Below are positions 1-8,478 of a stretch of 14,465 bases of DNA, piece after piece. Source of the DNA: Trichomonas tenax (taxonomy: Eukaryota > Parabasalia > Trichomonadida > Trichomonadidae); NCBI GenBank assembly GCA_023091735.1, contig JALKBU010001216.1, positions 1-14,465 on the forward strand. Reading direction: 5' to 3'. Position 1 is the first letter of the stretch. Each line of letters begins with the position of its first letter. Both the position numbers and the translations under genes were made by a program. Under the pieces are notes generated by a model. It made no database searches. It was not told the DNA's origin and worked only from the letters and a program-made list of their open reading frames with translations.

Positions 1-281
1 AATCTCAAGAAATGCCGCCCATCAAAGAATTAGCTTTACTTCATTTTTTGTGATTTTCCCGTTAAAATGTTATTTAGTATCATAAAATCTATCAAATGCC
101 AATTGATTTGCATCTGGAGATGAAAAGTATGTTTTCGATTGTGAATATTTTTCTTGTTTCCGCCAAAATTTGACTTTTTATACCAAATTTGATCCTTTAA
201 CGTATATTTTTTTAAAAATTTGGTTAAATACAGAACAATTGTCGGATTTCTTTCGAATGTGATTTTTTTGATATCTATTTG
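1..281. other. Left edge; downstream flank of surface-protein copy 1
   Basis: No complete gene is seen here. On the minus strand, the frame that ends at a TAA (178-180) continues past that stop to another TAA at 70-72. It reads as coding-like, mostly hydrophilic residues, including the stretch SSPDANQLAFDRFYDTK. In the same frame at about 300-372 there is a hydrophobic run rich in Phe, Ile and Leu, followed by a basic stretch. This could be a former transmembrane segment and cytoplasmic tail of the gene at 282-1603, displaced by a frameshift. The link is inference; the equivalent region is absent from the copies at 5403 and 6694. Confidence 0.25.
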
Positions 282-1603
282 CTATTGCTTGAAAGATATG
301 AAAAAAGAAAGAGCATAAGATATAATCATTGAACGAGATTTGATAAAATGCGAAGAACATTTGATAGCACACGAAGGAGAAGATTCATTTTCAAATGATT
401 CTTCGTTCGTTGAAAAACGAAAAAAGCATTGATTAGTACTGATGACTTTGTTTGTAATGCTAACTTCACCAAATTTGTTATCGCTGTCGATGAAACAGTT
501 GGAAACAAAAAATTTTTGACCTGATTCAACATAGAATGTGTATGTGAGTGTGTTTTCTTTGATGCAACAGTGCGAAATGTTGATTGAAGAATAACCATAA
601 ATAACGCGACCGCCTGATTTAAGTTCGCTGTTGTTGTAATATGAACACTTAGATATGATGAATGCAGTACCATCTTGACTACTACTAAAATATGTGATGG
701 AACAACTATAACTGTTATCTGTCTTTGTATTGTTCGCAAAATTAGAAAAATAAACAATGCTTTGCTGATAAAACTTATAACATTGTAGTGCAGCTGTGTA
801 TTCACCTTTGCAGTTTGTGACGTTGATTGATGAGATTTGTTGAATACCATATCTTTGATAAATAGCTTCCCATCCAGGAGAAGTTTTATCATATGTGCAT
901 AAATCAAATGATGATGAAATCAATGAATTTCGCTTATATTGAGATTGTGAATTTGCATAATTCAAATAAACATAACTAAATTGGCCATTATTAGAAGAAT
1001 AGCATTTGCTGGATGTGATTCCTTCTTGGATACACTCACAACCATTATAAAAATAAAAACAGCCGCCTTCTCCATTGCTTTTTGAACAATTTGTGTTAGA
1101 ACAAGACTCATGAAGAACTAACGCACCTGTTCCTGGATTATCAAAGCGGATAACACCGCTATAAACAATGTCCTTTAAAATGCAGAAATCATTATATGGT
1201 CTGATTTTGGCATCTCAATCTTTTCCATTGGAAATATATTTTAAACAAATTGAACTATCAGAACAAAGTCTTTCTGTAGGACCACACAAAGTCTTTCTGT
1301 AGGACCACACAACATTACCGAGCAATATGAAATTTTTGTAATAGTTTGTAATGAGCAGATTACATTTCCTTCTTTTCCATCGGTATGAATTGTTGAATAG
1401 CATTTTAAAAAATTATTACTCGTAATAAACGCAAAATTGTTTTCTATGTATATTGCACCTCCTTCTTGAGATGTAAAACAAGAAATGAAATCGCAGCATT
1501 CAATTGCAATATTCGAATTAATTGATGAAGGAATTGCTCCACCATTTGCACTGTATGAAAAACTTTCAAATTTAGTTAGTGAAACATACGACTTCAATGC
1601 ACT
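282..1603 (-). pseudogene. Surface-type GGAI/Cys-rich repeat protein, copy 1 (broken)
   Basis: Read on the minus strand, this is one coding region cut into pieces. The N-terminal part (1597 to about 1290) carries two GGAI motifs (SANGGAI, EGGAIYI), as in polymorphic-membrane-protein-like beta-helix surface proteins. The middle (about 1190 to 970) is Cys-rich, with NGEGGCFYF and NGCECIQEGITSSKC. The C-terminal part (965 to 282) has many short Asn/Ser/Cys-rich strands such as NISHCC, typical of a right-handed beta-helix. A 23-bp tandem duplication at 1263-1312 shifts the frame, and an in-frame TGA at 1215-1217 interrupts it again. The upstream frame is closed by TAA at 1604-1606 with no usable ATG, so no signal peptide is present. 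The Cys-rich and C-terminal parts align with the copies at 5403 and 6694. The precise family name is uncertain; homology to those copies is plain in the sequence. Confidence 0.75.
1263..1312. repeat. 23-bp tandem duplication inside copy 1
   Basis: Two perfect adjacent 23-bp units (1263-1285 and 1286-1308) plus 4 bp of a third. On the minus strand each unit contains the codons for CGPTERLC in one frame. Because 23 is not a multiple of 3, the duplication joins the upstream frame (ending ...SVMLCGPTERLC) to the wrong downstream frame. The correct continuation (SDSSICLKYISNGKD) lies in the other frame immediately after the second unit. This is a clear slippage-type mutation that disabled the gene. 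Confidence 0.95.
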
Positions 1604-1846
1604 TTAACACATTTTTCAACTTCAATTATACAAAATGTCACTTTATTAAGGTTGTACTACGGTTTTTAATAAGGTTAATACCGATTTGTAACATTGTTTG
1701 AGAAAGCCATTTTATTATTTTAATTCATTGATAGAATTATTAATATAGCAATATTATTTCTGATCGATTACTTTGAAATCAGATAAAAGAATATACGAAA
1801 TATTCACTTTAATTATATTATATATAAACAATAAAACAAATAATAA

Positions 1847-4800
1847 CTAATGAACGTAGTATGGCATTGAAAGAACTTTTGTTTTTGAAAGGAATGCTTT
1901 GTTTGCGCTGAAGTACTTGTTGACAATGTCAAGAATACGTGTCTTTAATTTCTGAGAAGATTCATCTGGAGGGAACTTCTGAACTGTTTGTATCAAGAAA
2001 CTCGATAACTTCGTTGTATCAAGGAATTGATCAAGAGTTGTTCCCCTCAAGAAGTTGACAATTACTTGGACAGCCATCTCGATGATACTTGGATACATCA
2101 TATCTTCATTACTGAGCATCTCATTGATTGCAGAGAGTAAATCAGAAACAGCTTCAGAATCTCTTTCGAGTGTAACAGGATTAACAACTTTCAGCAACTT
2201 GAGAGTTCTATAAACGATCTGAGGATCTTCCCGATATATCAATGGGATAATAATCGTTTTGATATCATGAACTTGAACAGATCCCTCCATGTGAAGAATG
2301 AGAACTGTTAAAGTATCAAGGATGTCTTCTTTATGCGAAAGCTCATTCACCATTCTTTGCATAAGACATGAAACAATGACAGACGCCTGCTGAAGCTCTG
2401 CATGGTGTTCAAGAGCATTCTTTATGATCTTATTCGGTGCGAGACTATCGGGGATCGAAGAACTACAGAAAAGCTGAACAAAAGGCTGGAATACACCGTT
2501 ATCCGCTAATTTGTTGCATCCTGTTTGATGTGATGACATTGCCGATATTAATCGAATTGAACAATCTCTGTAGTGCTCATCCATCAATCTTAATGCAAGT
2601 AAATGGACTGTGCTGTCCATCACGTTGTTCTTCTCTTTGCAAAAATCTTCAAATGATGTCAAAGCTGTGAGAATTTGCAGTTTTTGTTCATCATATCCTT
2701 TAACATCGAAGAGAGCACTCATTAAGTCTTCTTGTTTAGCAATAGCGAGAGCGGCTTCTTTGATTTGCGAAATACAGAACATAACAAGCAAAGGTGACAT
2801 TATTTGATCTGTCGGAACATTCTCTTTGAAGCTCGTTAACAGTGACTTCAATATTCCGAATAATCCTTCTTGTTGCCAAAGCAAATCGAATGGGAAGTTT
2901 TGTTCTGTGAGAAGGAATTTAACGAGATGTCCTCCAAGTTCGACTTTAGGAAGTGCTTTCAAGATTTCAAATACAAATGCTGGATAATCATTAACATAAC
3001 TGCAGGATTGAAGATCGTCGACAAATTTATCTTTCATTTGCTCACTGACGAAAGAAATGAGAGGATAGAACTTGCAAATCTGTGAATGATCGATTAAATC
3101 TTTAACAAGACTGAATAAACTAATAACCGTTTCGAAATTCTCGTTTGCTTCGATTGCTTCGGCTTGCTTGACGACATATGACAGCACTGATGGAAGAACT
3201 TGAGAGATTTTCTCTTTATATTGTTCATTTAATTCATTGAATCTGACAATTACTCTAAAAACGCATAATATATGTTTGTAAACAGATAAGTCCTTATTTT
3301 CGTTATCATAGGATTCTTCGTTTTCTGAAATTTGATTTTCATCCAAAATCTTGATAATATTTGGAAGAAGTTTTGAAAATCCATGAAGTAATGTGGTTGG
3401 CATGCGTATAAGGAATCTTAATGCTCCATATTTTGGATTTATCTTTGAATTATTTATAGTTTCATTCAACATTAATGAACCTCCAGATCTTAAGAAGGAA
3501 ATCCACTCTTCTTCGCCACTGAGAAGGTTTGAAGCCAACAACAGAATGTAATTGAAGTGATCCATCTTATTATTTTGAACAATATTATCAATCACATGAA
3601 CTTTTCGAAGAATTTCGACAACGTGAGCATCAATATGTTCAGCAATGAACTGCAAGACTCCTCCGAAGTATTGATGGTTTGGATCTTTCAAAACTGAAAT
3701 TGCATATTCTTCATTAATCGGAGGACAACGAACTTCCTTCTTAAGAGCTGCATAGTCAATATCGTCACTATCTGGGAACTTAATAAGGCCGCTTTCGAAT
3801 TGTTGAACAATTTCTTCGAATTCTGGTCTCTCTTTAGAATCTTTGGCCCAACACTGAGTAATAAGCTTAACAAGTCCAGGTGATGCCTCAGAAGGAATTG
3901 GTAAACGCCAACCAAAAGTAACAACATGTTCGTAAATTTTATCTAAAACTTTGTCGTTAAAAGGGACTTCTTTCGTGAGCATCTCCCACAAAACGATGGC
4001 GTAAGAGTATACGTCAACTTTGTTGTCGTAATTCCTTGTTCTGACCAAAATCTCAGGAGCAGAATAATGCGGTGTTCCAACAGACTCAAAAGGCGTTTCA
4101 TTGCCTTCCAGTTTACCTGAGAGACCAAAATCTGCAATGCAAGCGTTGTTTTTATCATCGAGAAGAATATTTAATGTTTTTAGATCTCTGTGAACGATTT
4201 TTTGTGAGTGTAAGTAGCACATTCCAGAGGCAACCTGATAAGCAATCTTTGTGAGTTCCGTTTGCGTCAATGGTTGAAGCATTTTCTGTCTATGAAGACG
4301 ATCAAATAAAGATCTTCCAGAACAAAATCTTGTGATAATACAATAAGGTTCTGTAACGTGGGCGCCAACGAGCTCGAGAACGCACGGATGATGGATGTTA
4401 CACATAGTAAAAATCTCGAAGAAAACTGAATACCAAGATAAAGGACTTAATTTGTCTCCTCTGAACTTTTTGACTGCAACAAACTCTGACGTATTCTTTT
4501 TTGTGGCTTTGGAAACTGTTCCGAAGCCTCCAGCGCCAAGATGATCATTTTGTGATAAATTATAGTCCAAATCGTTTTCATTTATGTTTAATTCCATGTA
4601 ATTGATGATCTTTTCCTTGAATATACTTTTCTGGCCCTCGATTTCTGTAATTTTTTCGATCGCAAGTTTAACTTTTGGATATTCTGGACTGTTTTCGTCA
4701 ATTCCTTCAAGAATTTGCGTAAGTTTCTTTCTGATCTTAGACAAATCAGATTTCTTGTTGTAAGCTTGCTGCTGTGGATCTACAGGAATTGTTAATGAAT

Positions 4801-5164
4801 TCTTTGTGAGGATTTTGACTGAGTCCAAAAACTTCATAAGGAAAACTTCCTGGAGTGTTTCAATTGTATTGGACTTCTCATTGTTGTAATTCCGTGTGTT
4901 ATAAAGAATATAATTTAACCATTTGTCTTTGCTGTATTCTTCGAGTGATTTAATGTAATCCTCGATTATCTTTATAATCTGGCGAAGAGCTTCTGTGTAG
5001 TTTGGCTGCGTTTCGACTTTATTCGTTTTCAAATAATCAAGATATTTTTGCATATATTGGCAGTTGAAGGCACTGGAGGCGCGAAATATGTAACACTCCT
5101 TCGCTAAGGCCGTGGCTTTGTTGACAACATCTTCCAAGGCTTTAACTGAGTCCTCAAATGACAT
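1847..5164 (-). CDS. TKL-family protein kinase with helical C-terminal region
   Basis: A complete 1105-aa reading frame starting at ATG (5162-5164) and ending at TAG, without introns. Residues 1-200 are helical and charged, perhaps a four-helix regulatory domain like those before many TKL kinases. The kinase domain spans about 205-460 and looks fully active: Gly loop GAGGFG at 210-215, ATP-binding Lys232 in VAVKK, helix-C Glu250, HRD at 325-327 with Lys329 and Asn332, DFG at 345-347, APE at 369-371, and the late-domain Arg446 in KERPEF. HRDLKTLN and the GTPHYSAPE activation segment point to the tyrosine-kinase-like group of Ser/Thr kinases. Residues 470-1105 are almost entirely predicted helices with a Leu-rich periodicity, suggesting ARM/HEAT-type repeats as a protein-binding scaffold. 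No signal peptide or membrane segment is seen, so it is probably cytosolic. Substrate and pathway cannot be told. Its 3' side (1604-1846) is AT-rich spacer separating it from the broken surface gene. Kinase assignment is very sure; the flanking domains are inferred. Confidence 0.96.
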   Translation of the reverse strand: MSFEDSVKALEDVVNKATALAKECYIFRASSAFNCQYMQKYLDYLKTNKVETQPNYTEALRQIIKIIEDYIKSLEEYSKDKWLNYILYNTRNYNNEKSNTIETLQEVFLMKFLDSVKILTKNSLTIPVDPQQQAYNKKSDLSKIRKKLTQILEGIDENSPEYPKVKLAIEKITEIEGQKSIFKEKIINYMELNINENDLDYNLSQNDHLGAGGFGTVSKATKKNTSEFVAVKKFRGDKLSPLSWYSVFFEIFTMCNIHHPCVLELVGAHVTEPYCIITRFCSGRSLFDRLHRQKMLQPLTQTELTKIAYQVASGMCYLHSQKIVHRDLKTLNILLDDKNNACIADFGLSGKLEGNETPFESVGTPHYSAPEILVRTRNYDNKVDVYSYAIVLWEMLTKEVPFNDKVLDKIYEHVVTFGWRLPIPSEASPGLVKLITQCWAKDSKERPEFEEIVQQFESGLIKFPDSDDIDYAALKKEVRCPPINEEYAISVLKDPNHQYFGGVLQFIAEHIDAHVVEILRKVHVIDNIVQNNKMDHFNYILLLASNLLSGEEEWISFLRSGGSLMLNETINNSKINPKYGALRFLIRMPTTLLHGFSKLLPNIIKILDENQISENEESYDNENKDLSVYKHILCVFRVIVRFNELNEQYKEKISQVLPSVLSYVVKQAEAIEANENFETVISLFSLVKDLIDHSQICKFYPLISFVSEQMKDKFVDDLQSCSYVNDYPAFVFEILKALPKVELGGHLVKFLLTEQNFPFDLLWQQEGLFGILKSLLTSFKENVPTDQIMSPLLVMFCISQIKEAALAIAKQEDLMSALFDVKGYDEQKLQILTALTSFEDFCKEKNNVMDSTVHLLALRLMDEHYRDCSIRLISAMSSHQTGCNKLADNGVFQPFVQLFCSSSIPDSLAPNKIIKNALEHHAELQQASVIVSCLMQRMVNELSHKEDILDTLTVLILHMEGSVQVHDIKTIIIPLIYREDPQIVYRTLKLLKVVNPVTLERDSEAVSDLLSAINEMLSNEDMMYPSIIEMAVQVIVNFLRGTTLDQFLDTTKLSSFLIQTVQKFPPDESSQKLKTRILDIVNKYFSANKAFLSKTKVLSMPYYVH

Positions 5165-5174
5165 TGTTTATCGT
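5162..5174 (-). promoter_or_regulatory. Start-proximal ACGATAAA motif of kinase gene
   Basis: On the minus strand the start codon is reached through ACGATAAACAATG. The HAD-type gene at 13984 has the same 13-nt string with one mismatch (ACGATAAAAAATG). Trichomonad genes have very short 5' leaders and an initiator element just before the ATG, so a shared box at this position could be an initiator or start context. It does not match the classical TCA(C/T)(T/A) initiator at the kinase. Two examples only. Confidence 0.3.
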
Positions 5175-5370
5175 CCTCACTTTACATTCACTCAATTATA
5201 TACCCTGCTTTATTATTTCAGACACTCGATTTAGCATGCTAAACCTCACCTCTATTTCTTTGATCTATAATTTACATGTCATTATTTCTTTGCTCTCATT
5301 ACCGTTCACTACACTGGATATTGAGTTTATTCGGAAATAAATATAAAGAAATAATGAATTTGATTTATTT

Positions 5371-6014
5371 AATGGAATAAAAATGATAAGAACTTGAATA
5401 TATCAAGAGAATGTGGGAATTGTGCGGCCTTTGCAATGAAATCTGTTGCATAATTCATCTTTAATTTCGATTTCGAATGGAGGCCAACGAAAAAAGCATT
5501 GACTTGAGGAAACATTTTCTGTGAATTCTAAAGTGCCAAAATTATCAAATTTATCTTTGTCGATGAAACAATCGCGGACATAAACAAAATTTCCTAAATC
5601 AATATAAAATGTGTTTTTAAGATTGTTGTTTGAGATGCAGCAATGTGAAATGTTAATATCTGCATAAAAATTAAACAATTCTCCACTTAATTCTGTTTCA
5701 TTGTTGTTAGAAAATGAACACCTTTGAATAAGAAATTCTTTGTGATATTTACGATTTAAAATAAATGAGATGGAATTACCACTACTTGTTTTTTTATTGT
5801 TGGCAACATTAGAAAATTCAAAAATATTTTGCTGATAGAAATTTTCAAAATATATTGCAACTATATTTCTTGCTTTGCAATTTGTGATATTGATTGATGA
5901 AATTTGTTGAATACCATTATATTGAGAAATAGCTTCCTGTCCAGGAGGAGTTTTATCATATGAGTATAAATTAACTGATGATGAAATCAATGAATTTCGC
6001 TTATTTTGTGAATT
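5371..6014. repeat. Direct repeat, copy A (surface family 3' end)
   Basis: This stretch matches 6662-7303 at a constant offset of 1291 bp across its left end. The first 160 bases, including about 30 bp beyond the stop codon, are nearly identical (for example AATGGAATAAAAATGATAAG against AATGAAATAAAAATGATAAG). Similarity falls through the middle and is strong again near 5930-6005. The repeat includes non-coding 3' flank, so it arose by DNA duplication of the gene end. Similarity stops at about 6014, where copy A joins unrelated sequence. Confidence 0.85.
5403..6014 (-). pseudogene. Surface-type protein, copy 2 (5'-truncated, no ATG)
   Basis: The minus-strand frame is open without a stop from 6290 down to TGA at 5403, about 296 codons, yet contains no ATG anywhere. 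Only the part below about 6014 belongs to the surface-protein family: KRNSLISSSVNLYSYDKTPP, then GIQQISSINITNCK, then short strands with NNNETELSGEL and INISHCCI, ending HCKGRTIPTFS. It lacks the Cys-rich module and the GGAI region seen in copy 1. Upstream of the junction the frame reads through unrelated sequence that is the antisense of a plus-strand ORF at 6024-6284. It is best read as a truncated 3' fragment whose frame happens to have stayed clean, perhaps because it arose recently. Confidence 0.7.
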
Positions 6015-6023
6015 TGTTTTGAA

Positions 6024-6284
6024 ATGTCCACTCGATTGGCGAAATGCAGAAAACGCACTGGAAATGCTAAATCTATAGCAATTAAACTGCTGCGCACAAG
6101 ATCCACAAAAGAAACACGCAGATCGTTCAGCATCAAAAAAGGAGTCTGTTATCGCTGCAGAGCAATTTTCCAAGAAAAAATGCTCAAGAATGACCTTTGT
6201 TTGTGCTTTGTCGGTCCTATGATAGATTTTTTTGCTCCTTTGTCTGAAAAAAAAAATGAAAATTGCAAAATGAAATATATATAA
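6024..6284 (+). CDS. Small basic CxxC protein, hypothetical
   Basis: An 86-codon frame from ATG (6024) to TAA, preceded by an in-frame TGA at 6009. The first 50 residues are strongly basic (RLAKCRKRTGNAKSIAIKLL), followed by SIKKGVCYRCRAIF and later NDLCLCF. Codons with C or G in the third position are more common than in the surrounding AT-rich DNA, as expected of real coding sequence. A basic stretch followed by a CxxC knuckle vaguely recalls the zinc-ribbon of RNase P/MRP subunits of the Rpr2/Rpp21 type, but the second Cys pair is CxC rather than CxxC and the length is short, so I do not assign it. The opposite strand is also open throughout. It may be a small gene, or a displaced exon-like fragment carried in at the junction with copy 2. 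Confidence 0.35.
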   Translation: MSTRLAKCRKRTGNAKSIAIKLLRTRSTKETRRSFSIKKGVCYRCRAIFQEKMLKNDLCLCFVGPMIDFFAPLSEKKNENCKMKYI

Positions 6285-6661
6285 TGATATTCATCATCAG
6301 TTTCCAAAAAGATCGGAGTCGAGATTTTCTTGCATATGTGTGGGTTGTTACTGTCCGAGAAGAAATCAGACCATTTTTATGAACTGTGAAGAAAATTGTG
6401 CAAAACATTTGACAAAAAACGTTGTTGTATTATTTATTTATATATGATTTTAATTTATAAATTTCAATTAAAAGAGATACAATATAAGAATGTTCTGAAA
6501 GGAGGAACCTTATGTCAAAAAAGCCCTTCTATTGTCTAATATGTTGTGTCTGACGAAAAACTAAAATATTTATTGTAAAAGTCTTTTTCTCAGAAAAAAT
6601 CTTCATTTTGGAATTTTAATTCAGCCAATATGTTTTATTGTATATAAGCATGCTTGTTTAT
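6285..6661. other. AT-rich spacer between surface-gene copies
   Basis: No gene is supported. It separates the chimeric junction of copy 2 from the 3' flank of copy 3. Short frames exist on both strands but show no recognisable motif. A 13-codon ATG frame near 6512 (MSKKPFYCLICCV) follows a purine-rich AAAGGAGGAA, which is probably chance in a eukaryote. Confidence 0.5.
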
Positions 6662-7303
6662 AATGAAATAAAAATGATAAGAACTTGAATATATCAAGAG
6701 AATGTGGGAATTGTGCGGCCTTTGCAATGAAATCTGTTTCGCGATTCATCTTTAATCTCGATTTCGAATGGAGGCCAACGAAAAAAGCATTGACTCGATG
6801 AAACATTTTCTGTGAATTCTATTTTCACATCTATATAACTATCACCTTTGTTGATGTAACAATCGGACATAAACAGAATTTCCTAACCAAACATATAATG
6901 TGTGTTTAAGATCATTGTTTGAGATGCAACAATGTGAAATGTTAATTGGTGCATAAAAACTAAGCAATTCTCCATTTAATTTCTGTTTCATTGTTGTTAA
7001 GAAATGAACACTTTCGAATAATAAATGCTTTGTCATCTTCATTAAATCCAAAATATGAGATGGAATTATAAATACTTGTTTTTGTATTGTTTGCAATATT
7101 AGATAACTCGAAAATGCTTTGCTGATAGAATTGTTTAATCCACATTGCAACTGTTTCAATTGCTTTGCAGTTTGTGACGTTGATTGATGAGATTTGTTGA
7201 ATACCTAGTAATGGGAAATAACATGATCTCCATGAGGAGTTTTATCATATGAGCATAAGTCAACTGATGATGAAATCAATGAATTTCGCTTATATTGCGA
7301 ATT
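6662..7303. repeat. Direct repeat, copy B (surface family 3' end)
   Basis: Partner of 5371-6014 in the same orientation. It is nearly identical over the first 160 bp, with more substitutions and several small indels towards 6980 and 7200. The matching stop codons (5403-5405 and 6694-6696) are both TGA and sit in the same context. This copy continues upstream into the Cys-rich module, which copy A lacks. Confidence 0.85.
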
Positions 7304-7675
7304 AAAATAATACAAAAAAAAAAAAACATAACTAAATTGGCCATAATTAGAAGAATAACATTTGCTGGATGTGATTCCTTCTTGGATACACTCACAGCCA
7401 TTATTAAAATAAAAGCAGCCGCCTTCTCCATTGCTTTTAGAACAATTTGTGTAAGAACAAGACTCATGAAGAACTAAAGCATTTTCTCCTGGATTATGAA
7501 TGCGGATAACACCGCTTTCAACAATGTCTTCAAAAGCACATACTACAACATAGTAGTTGTCTTTTCCGGTTGTGAATGCTGAATTTTTTGTCAGGTATTC
7601 GCTCCACGAATAACAAATGCGTAATGTGAAACGAAATGTTCTGAAGATATAAATTCATTGAAGAAAATCGAGAAA
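6694..7675 (-). pseudogene. Surface-type protein, copy 3 (multiple frameshifts)
   Basis: This is the most extended of the two right-hand copies. From its 5' side it reads SEYLTKNSAFTTGKDNYYVV, then a segment ending GVIR, then the Cys-rich module (HESCSYTNCSKSNGEGGC, NGCECIQEGITSSKC) almost identical to copy 1 at 970-1180. Next come KRNSLISSSVDLCSYDKTP and the beta-helix-like C-terminus. The frame is broken at least three times relative to copies 1 and 2. One base is lost before GIQQISS, giving TAG at 7205-7207. One base is gained near 6976-6984 (NNNETE then LNGEL). Two bases are lost near 6863 (VYVR then CYIN). A frame change also occurs upstream near 7590-7620. A run of 13 T lies between FSYV and NSQYKRNS. 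The 5' limit is approximate and no clear start was found. Confidence 0.75.
7314..7326. repeat. Homopolymer run of 13 A
   Basis: Thirteen consecutive A on the plus strand, read as T13 (Phe codons) inside copy 3. Copy 1 has YLNYANSQSQ at this point instead, so the tract is an expansion specific to copy 3. With 13 T the frame on both sides still agrees. A length error of one base in the assembly would change that. Confidence 0.9.
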
Positions 7676-7899
7676 AGAAAAACTACATAATAATAATTCT
7701 GATGGTGACAACCCCTTTCTAAACACAAAACATATGAAAATCGTTTCTTTCTATTTCATTAAAAATATATCCATGAAATCCGATGTTTCTGAAGTCCAGC
7801 AATGCAGCAAAACAAAAATTACAAAGAATTCAAAATCTATAAAAAAATTAATAGCTGGCTGATAAACATGTTTATATCGATGAATATTGAATATAAAGA

Positions 7900-8160
7900 G
7901 CTATAACTTTGTCCATATTTCATGCACAATCTGGGACGTTATAGTTGCACTTAGTTCATTGTGAAGTTCAGCTGCAAGTTTAACATTTAACATGCAGGGT
8001 CTAACTCGTGTGGCACCCATGTTAATGTTTCTTTTTCATGTGACTTATACCGGTAATGTAATCATAAATTATGCTCTTTGGAATCTCTGTGAGCTTGGCT
8101 ATCTCTTGAACTGACGCATACGGCTGTTTTCCAGTGCTTTGAGAATCGCCATAATGATTA
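7900..8160 (-). mobile_element. Mariner/Tc1-like transposase remnant
   Basis: On the minus strand one frame reads GKQPYASVQEIAKLTEIPKS followed by IIYDYITG. This is a typical helix-turn-helix of mariner-type transposases, with the (P)(F/Y)ASVxxIA...PKSxxYDxxT pattern. After a frame change comes WVPHELDP, matching the conserved WVPH(x)L linker element of mariner proteins. After another frame change comes MLNVKLAAELHNEL and a run ending HEIWTKL. The spacing between these elements is right for one protein. At least two frameshifts and several stops show it is dead. The DD(D/E) catalytic domain is not recognisable downstream (7560-7900), and no terminal inverted repeats were found, so only the DNA-binding half survives. 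Confidence 0.6.
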
Positions 8161-8478
8161 AGGCTCCAGTTTCATCTGAATTTCTGATATAAAATTAATT
8201 CTCATTGTATGTTGATTCTATTTTTCATATTTTAATACTCTAAAAGCCATAATATGAAAAAATCTAATTTTAAAAATTGACTGAATGCAATTTTAATGTA
8301 TCAAAAGAGTTAAGAGTATGAAGCATATCATTTGCAATCAAAAAATGATTTGATATTTTGAATCAATGTTGAAAATAGATTGACATTTTAAAATATCACT
8401 AAAAAATCATAAATATTTAACATAGAGGATAACATACAGCTTATCTTCTTTTAAATTATTCCATGTTCACAAATGTCC
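8161..8478. other. AT-rich spacer
   Basis: Very AT-rich sequence upstream of the transposase remnant, with no open frame of note on either strand and no repeats or structures I could identify. The transposon's missing terminal repeat would be expected here but is not visible. Confidence 0.5.

Noticed and set aside
178..372. 64-aa minus-strand frame as an independent gene
   Set aside because: It starts inside the coding region of copy 1 and has no recognised motif of its own. It may hold a shifted tail of copy 1, as noted, but not a separate gene.
2437..4254. Several 60-80 codon frames on both strands within the kinase
   Set aside because: They overlap the intact kinase frame with its full set of catalytic motifs and look like its shadows.
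6512..6553. 13-codon ATG frame MSKKPFYCLICCV after a purine-rich AAAGGAGGAA
   Set aside because: A bacterial-type ribosome site has no meaning in this eukaryotic context, and the frame is too short to support a gene.
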